From Microbispora sp. H13382 (GTDB lineage: Bacteria; Actinomycetota; Actinomycetes; Streptosporangiales; Streptosporangiaceae), in assembly GCF_014161445.1 (NCBI RefSeq), contig NZ_JABBXA010000005.1, forward strand, positions 248,001 to 312,000: a DNA stretch of 64,000 bases, given 5' to 3'. Below are positions 23,981-33,684 of this stretch, piece by piece; the first letter of the stretch is position 1, and every line of letters begins with the position of its first letter. The translations under genes were made by a program, and so were the position numbers. The notes below the pieces were generated by a model that saw nothing but the letters and a program-made list of their open reading frames with translations, searched no databases and was not told the origin of the DNA.

Positions 23981-26041
23981 TCAGCGTGCCGCGCCGGTCT
24001 TGGCGTACTCCAGCAGGAGCTCCCGGCGCAGCCGGGCCAGGTCGGGTCCGCCTCCGGTGGCCGTACGGCTGTAGCGGTCGGTGCCGTGCAGGCCGCGCCA
24101 ACCGGGCAGCCGCTCCTGGATGAGGTGCATGAGACCGAAGTCCGGGCCGGAGGCCGTGCCGCCCGCGGCGGCCCGCAGGAACGCGGGGGCGGAGGCGAGC
24201 ATGGCGTCGAGCTGGGCGTGGCCGTCCTCGACCTGCCGGGTCACCTCGTCGATCGCCTCCTGCCTGGTGCGGCCGGTCTCGTGGCGGAGCACCCTGACCA
24301 GGTTGTAGGGGGCGCCGATGGCCTCGTCCTGCTCCAGGGTCCGCAGGTCGTTCTCGGTGAGCGCGGTGGCCAGCCCGAGGTCAAGCGCCCGGCGGAAGAG
24401 CGGATCGTCGCGGACGGCCGGGTCGATCTGCCTGCCGTACGTCACCTCGAAGAGGTCGAGGGCGAGGTCGGGCCCGGCGCTGCGCAGGCGCAGCGGGAGC
24501 TGGTCGCGCAGGCTGGGGACGAACCCGCTGAGCCGATGGCACGCCTCGCGCTCGCACGCCTCCAGCCATTCGGCGAGGTGGTCCAGGGCGCGTGCCCGCC
24601 ACGAGGGCGGCTGCGTCGCGCGGATCCCCGCCCAGGCCTGGGCGAGAGCGGTGGCGACCGCCCCACCGGCCCCCCGGGCGTCGCCATGCTGACCGAGTTC
24701 GCCAAGCTGACCGAGTTCGCCGAGTTCGCCGAGCTCGCGGATGAGAACGGTGAGCCGGTGCCGCAGCCGGACGACCTCCCCGGGGTCGGTGAGCTCGGGG
24801 TCCTCCAGGAGGTCGTCGAGCACGTAGCACACCAGCATCCACCGGCCCAGCGTCTCGGCCTGCCCGGCGTCGGCGTCCGGCCACAACCGCGCGGCGGCCG
24901 AGGCCATGCCGCTCCACCGCGGATGGCGGGCCTCATCCGGCGTGGCGGCGAGCCCGGTCTGCAGTAACCAGGCGTCCAGCCGCTCCTGCACCCGCTCTCG
25001 CAGCTGCCCGGCGACGCCTGCCGGAGCGGGGGACGACGCGGGGGACGGCGCGGGCACGGTGACGAGAGCCGGACCGGCCGGCCTGTCCGTGTTCATGATC
25101 GATAGCGCGTAACCGGCCAGCGCGTCGCGTGACCGCGGATCGCCGAGGCCCTCAAGCCGGCCGAGAGCCGCCTCCATGTGAACGTCGACGACCTGCCGGG
25201 CCTCGTCCACCGCTCCGCACGACAGGACCAGGCGCCGGGCGGTCTCGGCCTCGGCCGCCGTCAGGCCGCGGCGCAGCAGCCGGGCGAGCGCGGGCTCGCG
25301 GGCCAGGGCCCTGATCACGGGGAGCGTGTAGACGCCCTCCACGATGTCGGAGTTGGCCGGCTTTCCGAGGCTCCCGGCCGTCGCGGTCAGGTCGAGGATG
25401 TCGTCGCGCACCTGATAGGCCATGCCAAGATGCCAGCCGAACCGCGCCAGCGCGTCCTCCTCCTCAGGGCCCCGCCCGGCCTGCATGGCGCCCAGGCGGC
25501 AGGCCAGGGACAGCAGCTCGGCGGTCTTGGCGCCGGTCACCTCCAGGTAGGCCTCCTCGGTGCGGGAGAGCAGGAAGCGGTCGGCCGTCTCGGCGATCAC
25601 CCCCGCGCAGGCGCGTTCGCCGGCCTCCGCGGCAACCAGCGCCTCGCGTTCGCCCAGCTCCGCGAGGATCCGGCTGCCGTTGACGACCAGGAGGTCACCG
25701 GCCAGGACCGCCATGCGCGCGCCCCACACGCTGTTGACGCTCGGCCTGCCCCTGCGCTGCCGTGCGTCGTCGATCACGTCGTCGTGGTAGAGGGACGCCA
25801 TGTGCAGCAGCTCGACGGCCGCCGCGGCGCGTACGGCGCGGACGCCGGCGGCCCGGTCCGCACCGGCGAGCAGGTAGTACGACAGCAGCGCCAGAGTGGG
25901 CCGGATCAGGCGGCCGTGGCCGCCCGGCGGCTGCCTGGTCAGCGTGGCCAGATCCGGCCGGCCCGGCACCCCGGCCAGACCGAGGATCTCCCGCACTCGT
26001 CCCAGGTCGGATTCCACGGCGGGGAAAGACTGCGTTGTCAT
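23981..26041 (-). CDS. Fused prenyl diphosphate synthase and class I terpene synthase
   Basis: A 686-residue two-domain enzyme. Residues 1 to about 330 form an all-trans prenyl diphosphate synthase: first aspartate-rich motif DDVIDD at 87-92 and second motif YQVRDDILD near 220. After a Pro/Ala-rich linker the C-terminal domain is a class I terpene cyclase: VLDDLLEDPE supplies the DDxx(D/E) metal site, and NDLRTLEQDE resembles the NSE/DTE site. Together these could make a prenyl diphosphate and cyclise it. An imperfect repeat of Glu-Leu-Gly units (ELGELGELGQLGELGQ) lies inside the cyclase part. The ATG overlaps the ABC permease stop (ATGA), so it is the third gene of an operon. Chain length and product are unknown. 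Confidence 0.84.
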   Translation of the reverse strand: MTTQSFPAVESDLGRVREILGLAGVPGRPDLATLTRQPPGGHGRLIRPTLALLSYYLLAGADRAAGVRAVRAAAAVELLHMASLYHDDVIDDARQRRGRPSVNSVWGARMAVLAGDLLVVNGSRILAELGEREALVAAEAGERACAGVIAETADRFLLSRTEEAYLEVTGAKTAELLSLACRLGAMQAGRGPEEEDALARFGWHLGMAYQVRDDILDLTATAGSLGKPANSDIVEGVYTLPVIRALAREPALARLLRRGLTAAEAETARRLVLSCGAVDEARQVVDVHMEAALGRLEGLGDPRSRDALAGYALSIMNTDRPAGPALVTVPAPSPASSPAPAGVAGQLRERVQERLDAWLLQTGLAATPDEARHPRWSGMASAAARLWPDADAGQAETLGRWMLVCYVLDDLLEDPELTDPGEVVRLRHRLTVLIRELGELGELGQLGELGQHGDARGAGGAVATALAQAWAGIRATQPPSWRARALDHLAEWLEACEREACHRLSGFVPSLRDQLPLRLRSAGPDLALDLFEVTYGRQIDPAVRDDPLFRRALDLGLATALTENDLRTLEQDEAIGAPYNLVRVLRHETGRTRQEAIDEVTRQVEDGHAQLDAMLASAPAFLRAAAGGTASGPDFGLMHLIQERLPGWRGLHGTDRYSRTATGGGPDLARLRRELLLEYAKTGAAR

Positions 26042-26841
26042 GGGTGGCTCCTGACGGGACTCACGGACGCCGGCTCACCGAGCGGCCGGTGGACACGCGT
26101 ACGGGCGGCGAAGGCGGAGATGCCGAGGGCCGCCGTGACCAGCGCCCAGCACGCGGCCGGGCCCGCGGCGTTCCAGGGCACCGTGTCCAGGGCCACGGAC
26201 GAGACGGCCCACTGCATCGGCCCGTAATCGGGCAGGTAGCGCACGACGACGCTGGCCGCGGCCGGAGTGGCGAGCGGGCTCTGCAGGGCCAGGTCGATCG
26301 AGCAGATCACGGTGACGAGGACCAGACCGGCCAGATCGGTGGTCAGCACCGCGGCGAGCGCGATGCCGATCCCTCCGTAGATCAGCGCTCCCCCGGCGAG
26401 GGCGGCGGTGAGCAGCAGGGGCTGCGCGGTCGGGTGGGTCAGGCAGATCAGGCCGGTGGCGTAGAGCGCGACGCAGAGCGCGACCACCACCAGGGCGGTG
26501 AGCTTCGCCGCGATCAGGGACAGCCGCGGGAAACCGGCCCGCACCAGCCGGCGGTCGAAGGACGCCGAGCCCAGGGTGGTCACGAACATCATGAACCCGG
26601 TGATCAGCGCCGAGATCTGCAGCGCCCCGGCGAGCTGGTTGAGGACGTTGGCCGGCAGCGTGACGGTCCGGCCGGCGGCCCGGAGGTGGAAGGGGAGCGC
26701 GATCTCCAGGGACAGGGCGTAGATGAGGATCGCCCACACCGGGATGAAGACCACGACGATCACCAGTGCCAGCCGGTTGCGCAGGTGCTCCACGAACGTC
26801 ATGCGCACGGCGGTGGCGTAACAGGTCCACTGACCCCTCAT
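26038..26841 (-). CDS. ABC-2-type transporter permease (terpene operon)
   Basis: A 267-residue membrane protein with about six predicted helices (for example LALVIVVVFIPVWAILIYAL and GGALIYGGIGIALAAVLTTD). The overall pattern is that of ABC-2 permeases. The ATG at 26841 overlaps the stop of the ATP-binding gene, and its own stop overlaps the start of the terpene synthase. An internal ATG at 26802 is possible. The tight coupling suggests a half-transporter pair exporting, or conferring tolerance to, the terpene or a derivative. A longer reading frame running through this gene and upstream is only a frame shadow. Confidence 0.84.
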   Translation of the reverse strand: MRGQWTCYATAVRMTFVEHLRNRLALVIVVVFIPVWAILIYALSLEIALPFHLRAAGRTVTLPANVLNQLAGALQISALITGFMMFVTTLGSASFDRRLVRAGFPRLSLIAAKLTALVVVALCVALYATGLICLTHPTAQPLLLTAALAGGALIYGGIGIALAAVLTTDLAGLVLVTVICSIDLALQSPLATPAAASVVVRYLPDYGPMQWAVSSVALDTVPWNAAGPAACWALVTAALGISAFAARTRVHRPLGEPASVSPVRSHP

Positions 26842-27491
26842 AAGGCACCGGTCCTGTCCGCGACCCTGTCCGCAGCCCTGTCCGCGACCCGCAGCACGCC
26901 GCCCTCCAGCCGATGAAGGATGTCGAGGCGCGCCGCGTCGTACGCGAGGTGGGAGACCACCAGCACCGAGCGGCCACGCGCGCGCAGTTCCCCGGCCAGG
27001 TCCCAGAACCGCACGTACGTCTCCCAGTCGAAGCCCTGGTAGGGCTCGTCGAGCAGGAGCACGTCCGGGTCGTGCATCAGGGCCAGGACGAGGTTCAGCT
27101 TCTGCCGCGTCCCGCCGCTCAGCGTGGCGGGGCGGGCCCGGCGGGAGCCGGAGAACCGCAGCGCCTCCATCAGCTCCTCGGCCCCGCGCAGGTCTTCCAG
27201 GCCGTAGGCGACCTGGAAGAACCGCAGGTGCTGCTCGACCGTGAACGCGTCGTGCAGCACCGTCTCCTGCGGGCAGTGACCCACGCGCCCGCCGTGGCGC
27301 ACCGACCCGCCGTCCGGCCGCAGGTCGCCGGCGAGGACGCGCAGCAGCGTGGTCTTGCCCGCGCCGTTCTCCCCGACGATCCCCATCACCCGGCCGGGCG
27401 GCAGATCGAGATCCACCCCGCGCAGGACCGGGCCGCCCCGGTAGCCCTTCCGCACGTCCCGCACCCGCAGCACGGGCTCTTCCGACGGCAT
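26838..27491 (-). CDS. ABC transporter ATP-binding protein (terpene operon)
   Basis: A 217-residue ATPase. Walker A is GENGAGKTT, the signature motif reads LSGGTRQK (a common variant in ABC-2 exporters), Walker B is VLLLDEP with the following glutamine-containing loop, and the switch histidine is in VVSHLAYD. A small repeat of Val-Ala-Asp-Arg units lies at the C-terminus. The start ATG at 27491 lies 3 bases after the stop of the secreted-protein gene, so it is probably in the same transcript. The partner is the permease at 26038-26841. Confidence 0.88.
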   Translation of the reverse strand: MPSEEPVLRVRDVRKGYRGGPVLRGVDLDLPPGRVMGIVGENGAGKTTLLRVLAGDLRPDGGSVRHGGRVGHCPQETVLHDAFTVEQHLRFFQVAYGLEDLRGAEELMEALRFSGSRRARPATLSGGTRQKLNLVLALMHDPDVLLLDEPYQGFDWETYVRFWDLAGELRARGRSVLVVSHLAYDAARLDILHRLEGGVLRVADRAADRVADRTGAL

Positions 27492-27494
27492 CGA

Positions 27495-28142
27495 CTACTT
27501 CGGCGCGTCGACGGTGATGAAGGCGACCGTGCCGCTGCCCTGGACGCTGCTCACGCCCTTGCTGGAGCACTGGCTGACGTCCGAGGTGGGAGCCGCCTTC
27601 CCGGCGATCCGCCTGCCCTTCATCTTCCCGTCGGTGACCTCGCCGACGAGCATCATGTCGCCGGGGTTGTACGCGTTGATCGCGTCGAGGTTGGGGCGGA
27701 TCGTGGAGCTGCCCAGCGACTGGCCCTGGCCGTCCTTCCAGCTGATGATGCCCGTGCCGGTGACGTTCTGGACGCCGGTGCAGGACGCCTGCGCGCTGCC
27801 CTGGAGGGTGGCCGTTCCCGAGCGGATGTTGGGGAAGCTGCCGTCGGGGGAGGCGCAGCCGGTGAGCGTAAGAACGCCCTTGGCGGTCACCGTGCGGGCC
27901 TCCTTGCCCACGGCCGGGTCGCTGGTGATCGGCTGGCCGCCGCCGGTGCTCACCGCGCAGGTCAGCACGGTGTGGCCGCCCGGCTGCTTCGGCGAGGGGT
28001 CGGCGACCGGCCTGGTGCGCGCGCCGCCGCCCGACGCGCCTTCGGCCACCGACGGGACGACCGTCAGGGCCAGGCCCAGCACGGCCGCTCCCGCGGCGCC
28101 GAGACCACAGGCCAGGTACGTACGAGATCGAGAAACGCTCAT
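27495..28142 (-). CDS. Secreted protein of unknown function, first gene of the terpene operon
   Basis: A 215-residue protein with a signal peptide: SVSRSRTYLACGLGAAGAAV, then a hydrophobic core and a cleavage region near AEGA around residue 38. The mature protein is small, Gly/Ser/Thr-rich, probably all-beta, with cysteines in LTCAVS, LTGCAS, ASCTGV and SQCSSK likely to form two disulphides. No domain is recognised. The ATG at 28142 is preferred over 28148 because a GGGGGG ribosome site then has proper spacing. It is separated from the ABC ATPase by only 3 bases, hinting that the product acts outside the cell with the transporter. Confidence 0.7.
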   Translation of the reverse strand: MSVSRSRTYLACGLGAAGAAVLGLALTVVPSVAEGASGGGARTRPVADPSPKQPGGHTVLTCAVSTGGGQPITSDPAVGKEARTVTAKGVLTLTGCASPDGSFPNIRSGTATLQGSAQASCTGVQNVTGTGIISWKDGQGQSLGSSTIRPNLDAINAYNPGDMMLVGEVTDGKMKGRRIAGKAAPTSDVSQCSSKGVSSVQGSGTVAFITVDAPK

Positions 28143-28259
28143 GGACATCCCCCCGAGTGATTGCTGACGGTAATCTAACTATCACAATCAGCAACGGCGA
28201 GGGTGGCGAGTCAATGCGCCCGACGAGCGGGCACCCCTGGACGCGAGGTGGCCGGCGCC

Positions 28260-28572
28260 AGGCGTTCGCGGGGGTGATCGCGTCCTGGCCGACAAGGCCT
28301 ACACCTCTGGGGCCAACCGCGCCTACCTGCGGCGGCGCGGGATCAAGGCCACTATCCCCAGCAAGGCCGATCAGGATGCCAACCGCCGCGCCAAAGGCTC
28401 CAAGGGCGGGCGGCCACCCGCCTTCGATCCCGAGATGTACAAGCGGCGCCACGCTGTCGAGTGCGGCATCAACCGGCTCAAATGCCACCGTGCTGTCGCC
28501 ACCAGGTACGACAAACTCGCCGTCCGCTACGAAGCCACGATACTGATCGCCGCGATCAACGGATGGCTCTGA
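28260..28572 (+). mobile_element. IS5-family transposase remnant (C-terminal third)
   Basis: Reading in frame from about 28261 gives [20 protein letters not shown], then a short segment, [20 protein letters not shown], the [10 protein letters not shown] motif containing the last catalytic glutamate of the DDE transposase, and a stop at 28570-28572. The first two catalytic aspartates and the N-terminus are missing, and no start or terminal inverted repeat was found. It is a dead fragment between the terpene operon and the oxidase gene. Confidence 0.85.
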
Positions 28573-28590
28573 TCGACTTTGATACAGGCC

Positions 28591-30051
28591 CTACACGCCC
28601 TGGGGAAGGCGGAACAGGCGGCCCGGGTCGTACGCCGCCTTGACCTGGGCCAGACGGGCGGCGTTCGCGCCGTAGTACTGCTGCCGCCAGTTCTTGAGCT
28701 CGGGGTCGACGTAGTTCACGTACGCGTGGTCGCCGAAGTGGGGCCGCATGGCGGCGTGGGCGGCCCGAGCCCAGGCGGCGGCGCCGCCGAAGTGCGCGAA
28801 GTACTGCACGCTGAACAGAGCCTTGCGGTGCGGGAACGCGGTGGCGTCGGGGCGGACCCGGCCGATGGCGCCGCCCATCGCGTCGAGCATCACGGTGTGC
28901 CGTCCCGGCGCGGAGACCTGGGCCAGCAGCGCCTTGATCCCGGCGGACGACAGCGGGGTGTAGGCGAAGTGCGACTTGGCCGAGAACGAGTCGCGGACCA
29001 GCCTGCCGCTCGGGTTCTGCCCCGGGAGGGTGCCGGGACGGTGGCACTGGGCCACGGACATCGACGCGCAGCCCGCCTCCACCATCATCGCGTGGTCGTA
29101 CGCCGAGACCGCGACGTACCGGTTCGAGGGGCCGGAGCCGACGCGGTCGACGAGCTTCTGCAGCAGGTTCTCGCACGCCGCCTTGCCGCCGATATACAGC
29201 CCGCCGACCATCACGTCGGGCGACGGGTCGTGGCCGAGGTGGCAGTTGGACCACATCGCGTCGGGCGCGGCGGGCGCCCACGCCTGCCAGGCCTTCAGCA
29301 CGGCCGCGGCCTTCGCCCAGGGCCAGTGCAGGAAGAACAGGGTCACGGGACGCGTCGGATGGGTCCGGAACGTGAACGACGTCGCCACGCCGAAGTTGCC
29401 GCCACCGCCGCCGCGCGAGGCCCAGTAGAGGTCGGGGTGCGAGCCCGGCGAGCAGGTCAGCACCTTCCCGTCGGCCGTGACGACCTTCAACGACTCCAGC
29501 ACGTCGCAGGTCAGGCCGTACTGCCGCGACACCACGCCGATGCCGCCGCCCAGCGTGAGCCCGGCCACCCCGACCGTCGGGCAGGAGCCCGCCGGGATGC
29601 TGACGCCGTGCGCGGCCAGCTTGGCGTACACGTCGACCAGCCGCGCCCCGGCGCCGACCGTGGCGTGGCCGCCCGAATACGAAACGCCGCTCATCGGCGA
29701 CACGTCGATTACGAGGCCGCTGCCCGTGGACCAGCCCGCATAGCTGTGGCCGCCCGACCGGGAGGTCACCGGCACGCCATAGCGCCGGGCGAACGCCAGG
29801 CACTCCGACACGTCCGCCGCCGTTCTGCAGTAGGCCACCCCGGCCGGCCGTACGGAGTCGAAGGCCGAGTTGAACACGCGACGCGCGTTGTCGTACGACG
29901 TGTCGCCGGGGCGGATCAGCTTGCCGTCCAGCCCCCGGCCGAGCGCGGACCAGTCGGCGGGACGGGGACCCGCGGGGGCGAAAGCCGTGCCCGCGAACGC
30001 GCCGGCCCCGGCCAGCGCCGAGACTCGAAGGAAACTCCGTCTGTCGATCAT
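28591..30051 (-). CDS. Tat-exported bicovalent FAD-linked oxidase (BBE-like)
   Basis: A 486-residue flavoprotein. The N-terminus has a twin-arginine signal (DRRSFLRVSALAGAGAFAG), so it is exported folded with its cofactor. The PCMH-type FAD domain shows SRSGGHSYAG, whose histidine is the 8-alpha attachment site, and QYGLTCDVLE, whose cysteine is the 6-S attachment site. Both covalent flavin links are therefore predicted. The berberine-bridge C-terminal motif NYVDPELKNWRQQYYGAN is intact. Such enzymes oxidise sugars, alkaloids or polyketides using oxygen. The ATG at 30051 follows GGAGT. It lies next to the transposase remnant and opposite nothing obvious; the substrate is unknown. Confidence 0.88.
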   Translation of the reverse strand: MIDRRSFLRVSALAGAGAFAGTAFAPAGPRPADWSALGRGLDGKLIRPGDTSYDNARRVFNSAFDSVRPAGVAYCRTAADVSECLAFARRYGVPVTSRSGGHSYAGWSTGSGLVIDVSPMSGVSYSGGHATVGAGARLVDVYAKLAAHGVSIPAGSCPTVGVAGLTLGGGIGVVSRQYGLTCDVLESLKVVTADGKVLTCSPGSHPDLYWASRGGGGGNFGVATSFTFRTHPTRPVTLFFLHWPWAKAAAVLKAWQAWAPAAPDAMWSNCHLGHDPSPDVMVGGLYIGGKAACENLLQKLVDRVGSGPSNRYVAVSAYDHAMMVEAGCASMSVAQCHRPGTLPGQNPSGRLVRDSFSAKSHFAYTPLSSAGIKALLAQVSAPGRHTVMLDAMGGAIGRVRPDATAFPHRKALFSVQYFAHFGGAAAWARAAHAAMRPHFGDHAYVNYVDPELKNWRQQYYGANAARLAQVKAAYDPGRLFRLPQGV

Positions 30052-30126
30052 GGTCGTACTCCCGAGGTGGTGATCTACCTCGTTGAGACGCCTGTGGATC
30101 TGGTCTGGTTGGTCACATTGCCATCA

Positions 30127-30960
30127 CTACGCTCCTCCTATCCGCAGGGCGAGTGCGGGGCACATCTCCATGGCCTTCTGCGCCTCGCCGGGCAGCCAGG
30201 AGGGCACGCCGGTGTCCATGAACACCGGGAGGCGCCGCGGCCCTTCACGGCGGCGGCCGCCAGGCGGACCAGGTCGGGGCCGTCGGGTCGCCGTCCTGCA
30301 TTTGCCGGCACGCCCGCGCGAGCCCCGGCAGGCCGAGGCGGCACGGCCCGCACTGCCCGGCCGACCGTGCGGCGAGGTGGCCCGCCACCCGCGCGGTCTC
30401 GCCGAGCGGGCAGGTGTCCTCGCCGAGGACCACGATGATGCCCGCGCCCAGCTCGCCGCCCCTCAGCGAGCACGGCGAGCTGGGCGAAGGTCTCGGTGTT
30501 CGACAGCAGCGTGGGCAGCCCGCGCACCCCGCTGTCGCTGGAGCGGACCTTGCGGCCCGGGGGCAGGCGCGCCTCGCGGTTGACCGCGCGGACCAGCGCG
30601 CCGCCCTCCCCGGACACGAACCGCTCCTGGATGCCCGCGACCCACGGACTGGACCGGTCAGTCAGGCCGCGCTCGGCCACTGCGGCGGTGACCGAGGCCT
30701 CGGCCAGCTCGCCTGCGCCGACCGCGATCAGGACATTCCGTGAGCCGAGCGCGCTGGCCGTAAGCAGGGCGCCCTCCAGCACCAGGTGGGGCGCCCGGGT
30801 GAGCAGGGTCTTGTCCTTCAGGCTGGCGGGCTCGCCCTCGGCGGCGTTCACCAGCACGACGGTCTCGCTGTCGCGGGCGCGTGAGGCGACGGCGCGCAGC
30901 TTGCGCGCGAACGGGAACGCGCTCCGCCCCCGGCCCCGCAGGTCCACCTCCTCGGCTCTC
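30127..30960 (-). pseudogene. Decayed NuoF-like FMN/Fe-S protein fused to or followed by a ferredoxin
   Basis: Three reading frames on the minus strand carry pieces of one gene. From about 30955 there is LRGRGRSAFPFARKLRAVA and VNAAEGEPASLKDKTLL, typical of the 51-kDa NuoF-like FMN/NADH-binding fold. After a frameshift near 30460 comes VLGEDTCPLGETARVAGHLA and QCGPCRLGLP, the Fe-S ligand region. After further damage the end reads KAMEMCPALALRIGGA, a ferredoxin C-terminus. The N-terminus is missing. The intact family works as an electron-transfer module, often beside a ferric reductase-like membrane protein, which is absent here. Confidence 0.75.
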
Positions 30961-30981
30961 TTTAATGTGAAAGGTCGCACC

Positions 30982-31350
30982 ATGTCGTTTGCCGCCAGCA
31001 CCCTGAGCGCTCTGGTCGCTCTCGTCTTCCTCCTTGCCGGCGCCCAGAAGGTTCTGTTACGGGATCCCGTGACGGCCAACCTGCTCAGGCTCGGCGTAGG
31101 CTCGACGATGACCCGCTCGATCGGCACCCTGGAGATCGCCGGCGCGCTCGGGCTCGCGGCCGGCCTCTGGTTCAAGCCGCTCGCCGTCGCGGCCGCGGCC
31201 GGTCTCACGCTGCTGTTGATCGGCGCAGTGGGGTTCCATCTCCGCGCCCGCGACTTCGCGCACCGGCGCCACCGCTCCCACGCCGTGGCGCCCGTGGTGC
31301 TGGCCGTGGTCACCGGAACGACCATGGCCTTGTTGCTCGCGACTTCCTGA
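30982..31350 (+). CDS. DoxX-like membrane protein
   Basis: A 122-residue protein with four predicted membrane helices: STLSALVALVFLLAGAQKVL, a second beginning GTLEIAGALGLAAGLW, a third AAAAGLTLLLIGAVGF and a fourth VVLAVVTGTTMALLL. It matches the DoxX-like family, which includes small quinone- or redox-associated membrane proteins of unsure function. The ATG at 30982 follows AAGG at a good distance. It is divergent from the decayed NuoF-like gene, whose missing N-terminus lies about where this promoter now is. Confidence 0.78.
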   Translation: MSFAASTLSALVALVFLLAGAQKVLLRDPVTANLLRLGVGSTMTRSIGTLEIAGALGLAAGLWFKPLAVAAAAGLTLLLIGAVGFHLRARDFAHRRHRSHAVAPVVLAVVTGTTMALLLATS

Positions 31351-31443
31351 GCGAAGAGCGCGGTGACAGCACAGTTCAGCCCAGGGCACGTCGGGGTGGT
31401 GGCTGGAGCCGTTTGGGCCCAGTCAAGGCGATGCTCGACGCCA

Positions 31444-33684
31444 TCAAGGACGGCTCCGTCTCCTCGGAGCGTTCGCACCCCTGACCGCCCGGCGCCGGCG
31501 GCCCGCGGGTCTCCCGGCGGCCGGTATCGCCACGGCCTGGCCCGCCAGGGCGAACGTGCCCTCCCTGCGGACCGTGTGCCAGCGCAGCCGCGCGCCCAGG
31601 ACCGCCGTGGCCACGGACTGGATGACGACCAGATACATCAGCTGCCGGTAGACGAACTGCTGCAGCGGCAGCGCCCACAGCACCGAGGCGCGTTCGCCGT
31701 CCAGGCGCAACGCGTACCAGCCGGTGAGGGCCTGCAGTGCGACGAAGCCGGCCCACACCGCGACCACCGGAAGAGGGTCGCCGACGAGCAGGCCGTACAT
31801 CGCCATGACGTCGACGACGGGGGCCAGCAGCGGCAGGATCACCTGGAACAGCGCGAGATATCCGAGGCATCGGCGGCCGAAGGGCCGGCGCTCCACGATC
31901 GCCCCGCGGTGCTTCCAGATCGCCTGCAGCGTGCCGTAGCACCACCGGTACCGCTGCCGCCACAGCTGGCTGAGCGAGGCGGGCGCCTCGGTCCATGCGC
32001 GGGCCCGCTCCTCGTAGACCACCCGCCAGCCCCTGCGGCAGATCGCCATGGTCAGATCGGTGTCCTCGGCGAGCGTGTCCGCGCTGACGCCCCCGGCCGA
32101 GGCCACCGCCTCGCGGCGGAACGCGCCGATCGCCCCCGGCACCGTCGCCATGCAGCCGAGCAGGTCGAACGCGCGGCGATCCAGGTTGAACCCGACGACG
32201 TACTCGATGTGCTGCCAGCGCCCGATCAGCCCTCGCCGGTTGCCGACCTTGGTGTTGCCGCTGACCGCGCCGACCGTCCGGTCCGCGAGCGGTCGTACGA
32301 GGTGGCCGATGGTCGGGGGCTCGAAGACGGTGTCGCCGTCGACCATGACCAGGACGTCGTGGGCGGCGTGGGCGATCCCGGTGGTGAGCGCGGCGGGCTT
32401 CCCGGCGTTCGGCTGCCGGATCACCCGGACCCCGGGCAGTCCGAGCGAGGCGGCGATCGGTCCCGTCCCGTCGGTGGAGCCGTCGTCCACGACGACGACC
32501 TCGACCCGGCCGGGGTAGTCGGTCCTGACCAGGGACCGCACCGTCGCCTCGATCCCCACCTCCTCGTTGTACGCGGGGACGATCACCGAGACCGGCGGCG
32601 GGACCGCCCACGGGGGGACGCCGGTGTTCGGGGGCCGTCCCCGCGTCCTGCGGGCGTGCGCCCACGCCAGCGCGGCGAACAGGGCCGACCTCAGCAGGGT
32701 GAGCGCGCCGGCCGCGGCGAGGAACCAGCCGAGCGCCTCGACGAGGGCGAAGGAGGCGCGCTGGGCGAATGACAGGACCGTGCCGAGGACGCGCTCGCCG
32801 GGGGCGGCGGCCGTGTGCGCCGTGGGGAGCCCGACGGCGTCCGTGAGCGTGGTCGCGGTGTATCCCTTCTTCTCCAGCCGGGTGAGCAGCCGGTCGACGG
32901 CGGCCAGCGTCCGGGTGCGGTCGCCGCCCGAGTCGTGGAACATGATCACCGCACCCTCGCCCTCGACCGTGCGCGCGAGGGACGCGAGGACCATCTCGTC
33001 CACGGGCGGGCGGCTCCAGTCGCCCGTGTCCACGTCGGTGAACGTCACCAGGTATCCCTCGTCGCCGAGCAGCCGCATCGCCGCGAGCTGCCCGTACCCG
33101 ACCGCGCCGGGGGCCGAGGAGTACGGCATGCGGGCGAGGCGGGTGTGGATGCCGGCCGCTGCGGCCAGCGTCTTCTGCGTCAGGGACATCTCCACGCGGG
33201 CCCGCCAGGCCGGCACAGCGCCCAGGTCGGCGTGGGTGTAGGTGTGGTTGCCGATCTCGTGCCCCTCGGCGACCAGCCGGCGGGCGAGCTCGGGGTGCTC
33301 GGCCACGTGCGCCCCCAGCACGAAGAAGGTCGCCTTCGCGTGGTGCTCGCGGAGCAGGTCGAGCAGCCGGGGAGTCCAGCGGGGATCGGGACCGTCGTCG
33401 AAGGTGAGCGCCACCGTGCGCGGCTTGGGCCGCGCGCTGAGCGGCCGCGATTCCGAGACGTTGACCAGAGGGCCGCCGGAGCGGATCCGTTCGAGCTCGG
33501 CGGAGTCGCCGTAGTCGGCCGGGGGCGGCCGGGTCTCGCCGACGACGTTGTGCGCGTACGCGTTGAGCAGCAGCGCTCCGGACATGAGCAGCGCGGCGAT
33601 CGCGACGAGGAACCAGTGACCGCGCGGCTCGGGAGGTCTGCGCTGGACTGGTCTGCTCTGGGCCGGTCTGCGCTGACGCCTCAC
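31444..33684 (-). CDS. Fused polysaccharide deacetylase and GT2 glycosyltransferase (PgaB/PgaC-like)
   Basis: A 746-residue membrane protein. After a short basic tail and one membrane helix ([20 protein letters not shown]) comes an extracellular NodB-type deacetylase: [20 protein letters not shown] and [10 protein letters not shown] hold its metal and catalytic residues. A second membrane helix leads into a cytoplasmic GT2 domain: [17 protein letters not shown] (DxD), LAEDTDLT and QRYRW give the complete processive glycosyltransferase set. Further helices form the export channel. The design joins synthesis and de-N-acetylation of a poly-GlcNAc-type exopolysaccharide in one chain. The GTG start overlaps the stop of the upstream membrane protein (GTGA). 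Confidence 0.87.
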   Translation of the reverse strand: MRRQRRPAQSRPVQRRPPEPRGHWFLVAIAALLMSGALLLNAYAHNVVGETRPPPADYGDSAELERIRSGGPLVNVSESRPLSARPKPRTVALTFDDGPDPRWTPRLLDLLREHHAKATFFVLGAHVAEHPELARRLVAEGHEIGNHTYTHADLGAVPAWRARVEMSLTQKTLAAAAGIHTRLARMPYSSAPGAVGYGQLAAMRLLGDEGYLVTFTDVDTGDWSRPPVDEMVLASLARTVEGEGAVIMFHDSGGDRTRTLAAVDRLLTRLEKKGYTATTLTDAVGLPTAHTAAAPGERVLGTVLSFAQRASFALVEALGWFLAAAGALTLLRSALFAALAWAHARRTRGRPPNTGVPPWAVPPPVSVIVPAYNEEVGIEATVRSLVRTDYPGRVEVVVVDDGSTDGTGPIAASLGLPGVRVIRQPNAGKPAALTTGIAHAAHDVLVMVDGDTVFEPPTIGHLVRPLADRTVGAVSGNTKVGNRRGLIGRWQHIEYVVGFNLDRRAFDLLGCMATVPGAIGAFRREAVASAGGVSADTLAEDTDLTMAICRRGWRVVYEERARAWTEAPASLSQLWRQRYRWCYGTLQAIWKHRGAIVERRPFGRRCLGYLALFQVILPLLAPVVDVMAMYGLLVGDPLPVVAVWAGFVALQALTGWYALRLDGERASVLWALPLQQFVYRQLMYLVVIQSVATAVLGARLRWHTVRREGTFALAGQAVAIPAAGRPAGRRRRAVRGANAPRRRSRP

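Noticed and set aside
26038-28488. 816-residue minus-strand frame across permease, ATPase and secreted-protein genes
   Set aside because: Only its last 267 residues are the real permease; the upstream part is out-of-frame sequence of two other genes.
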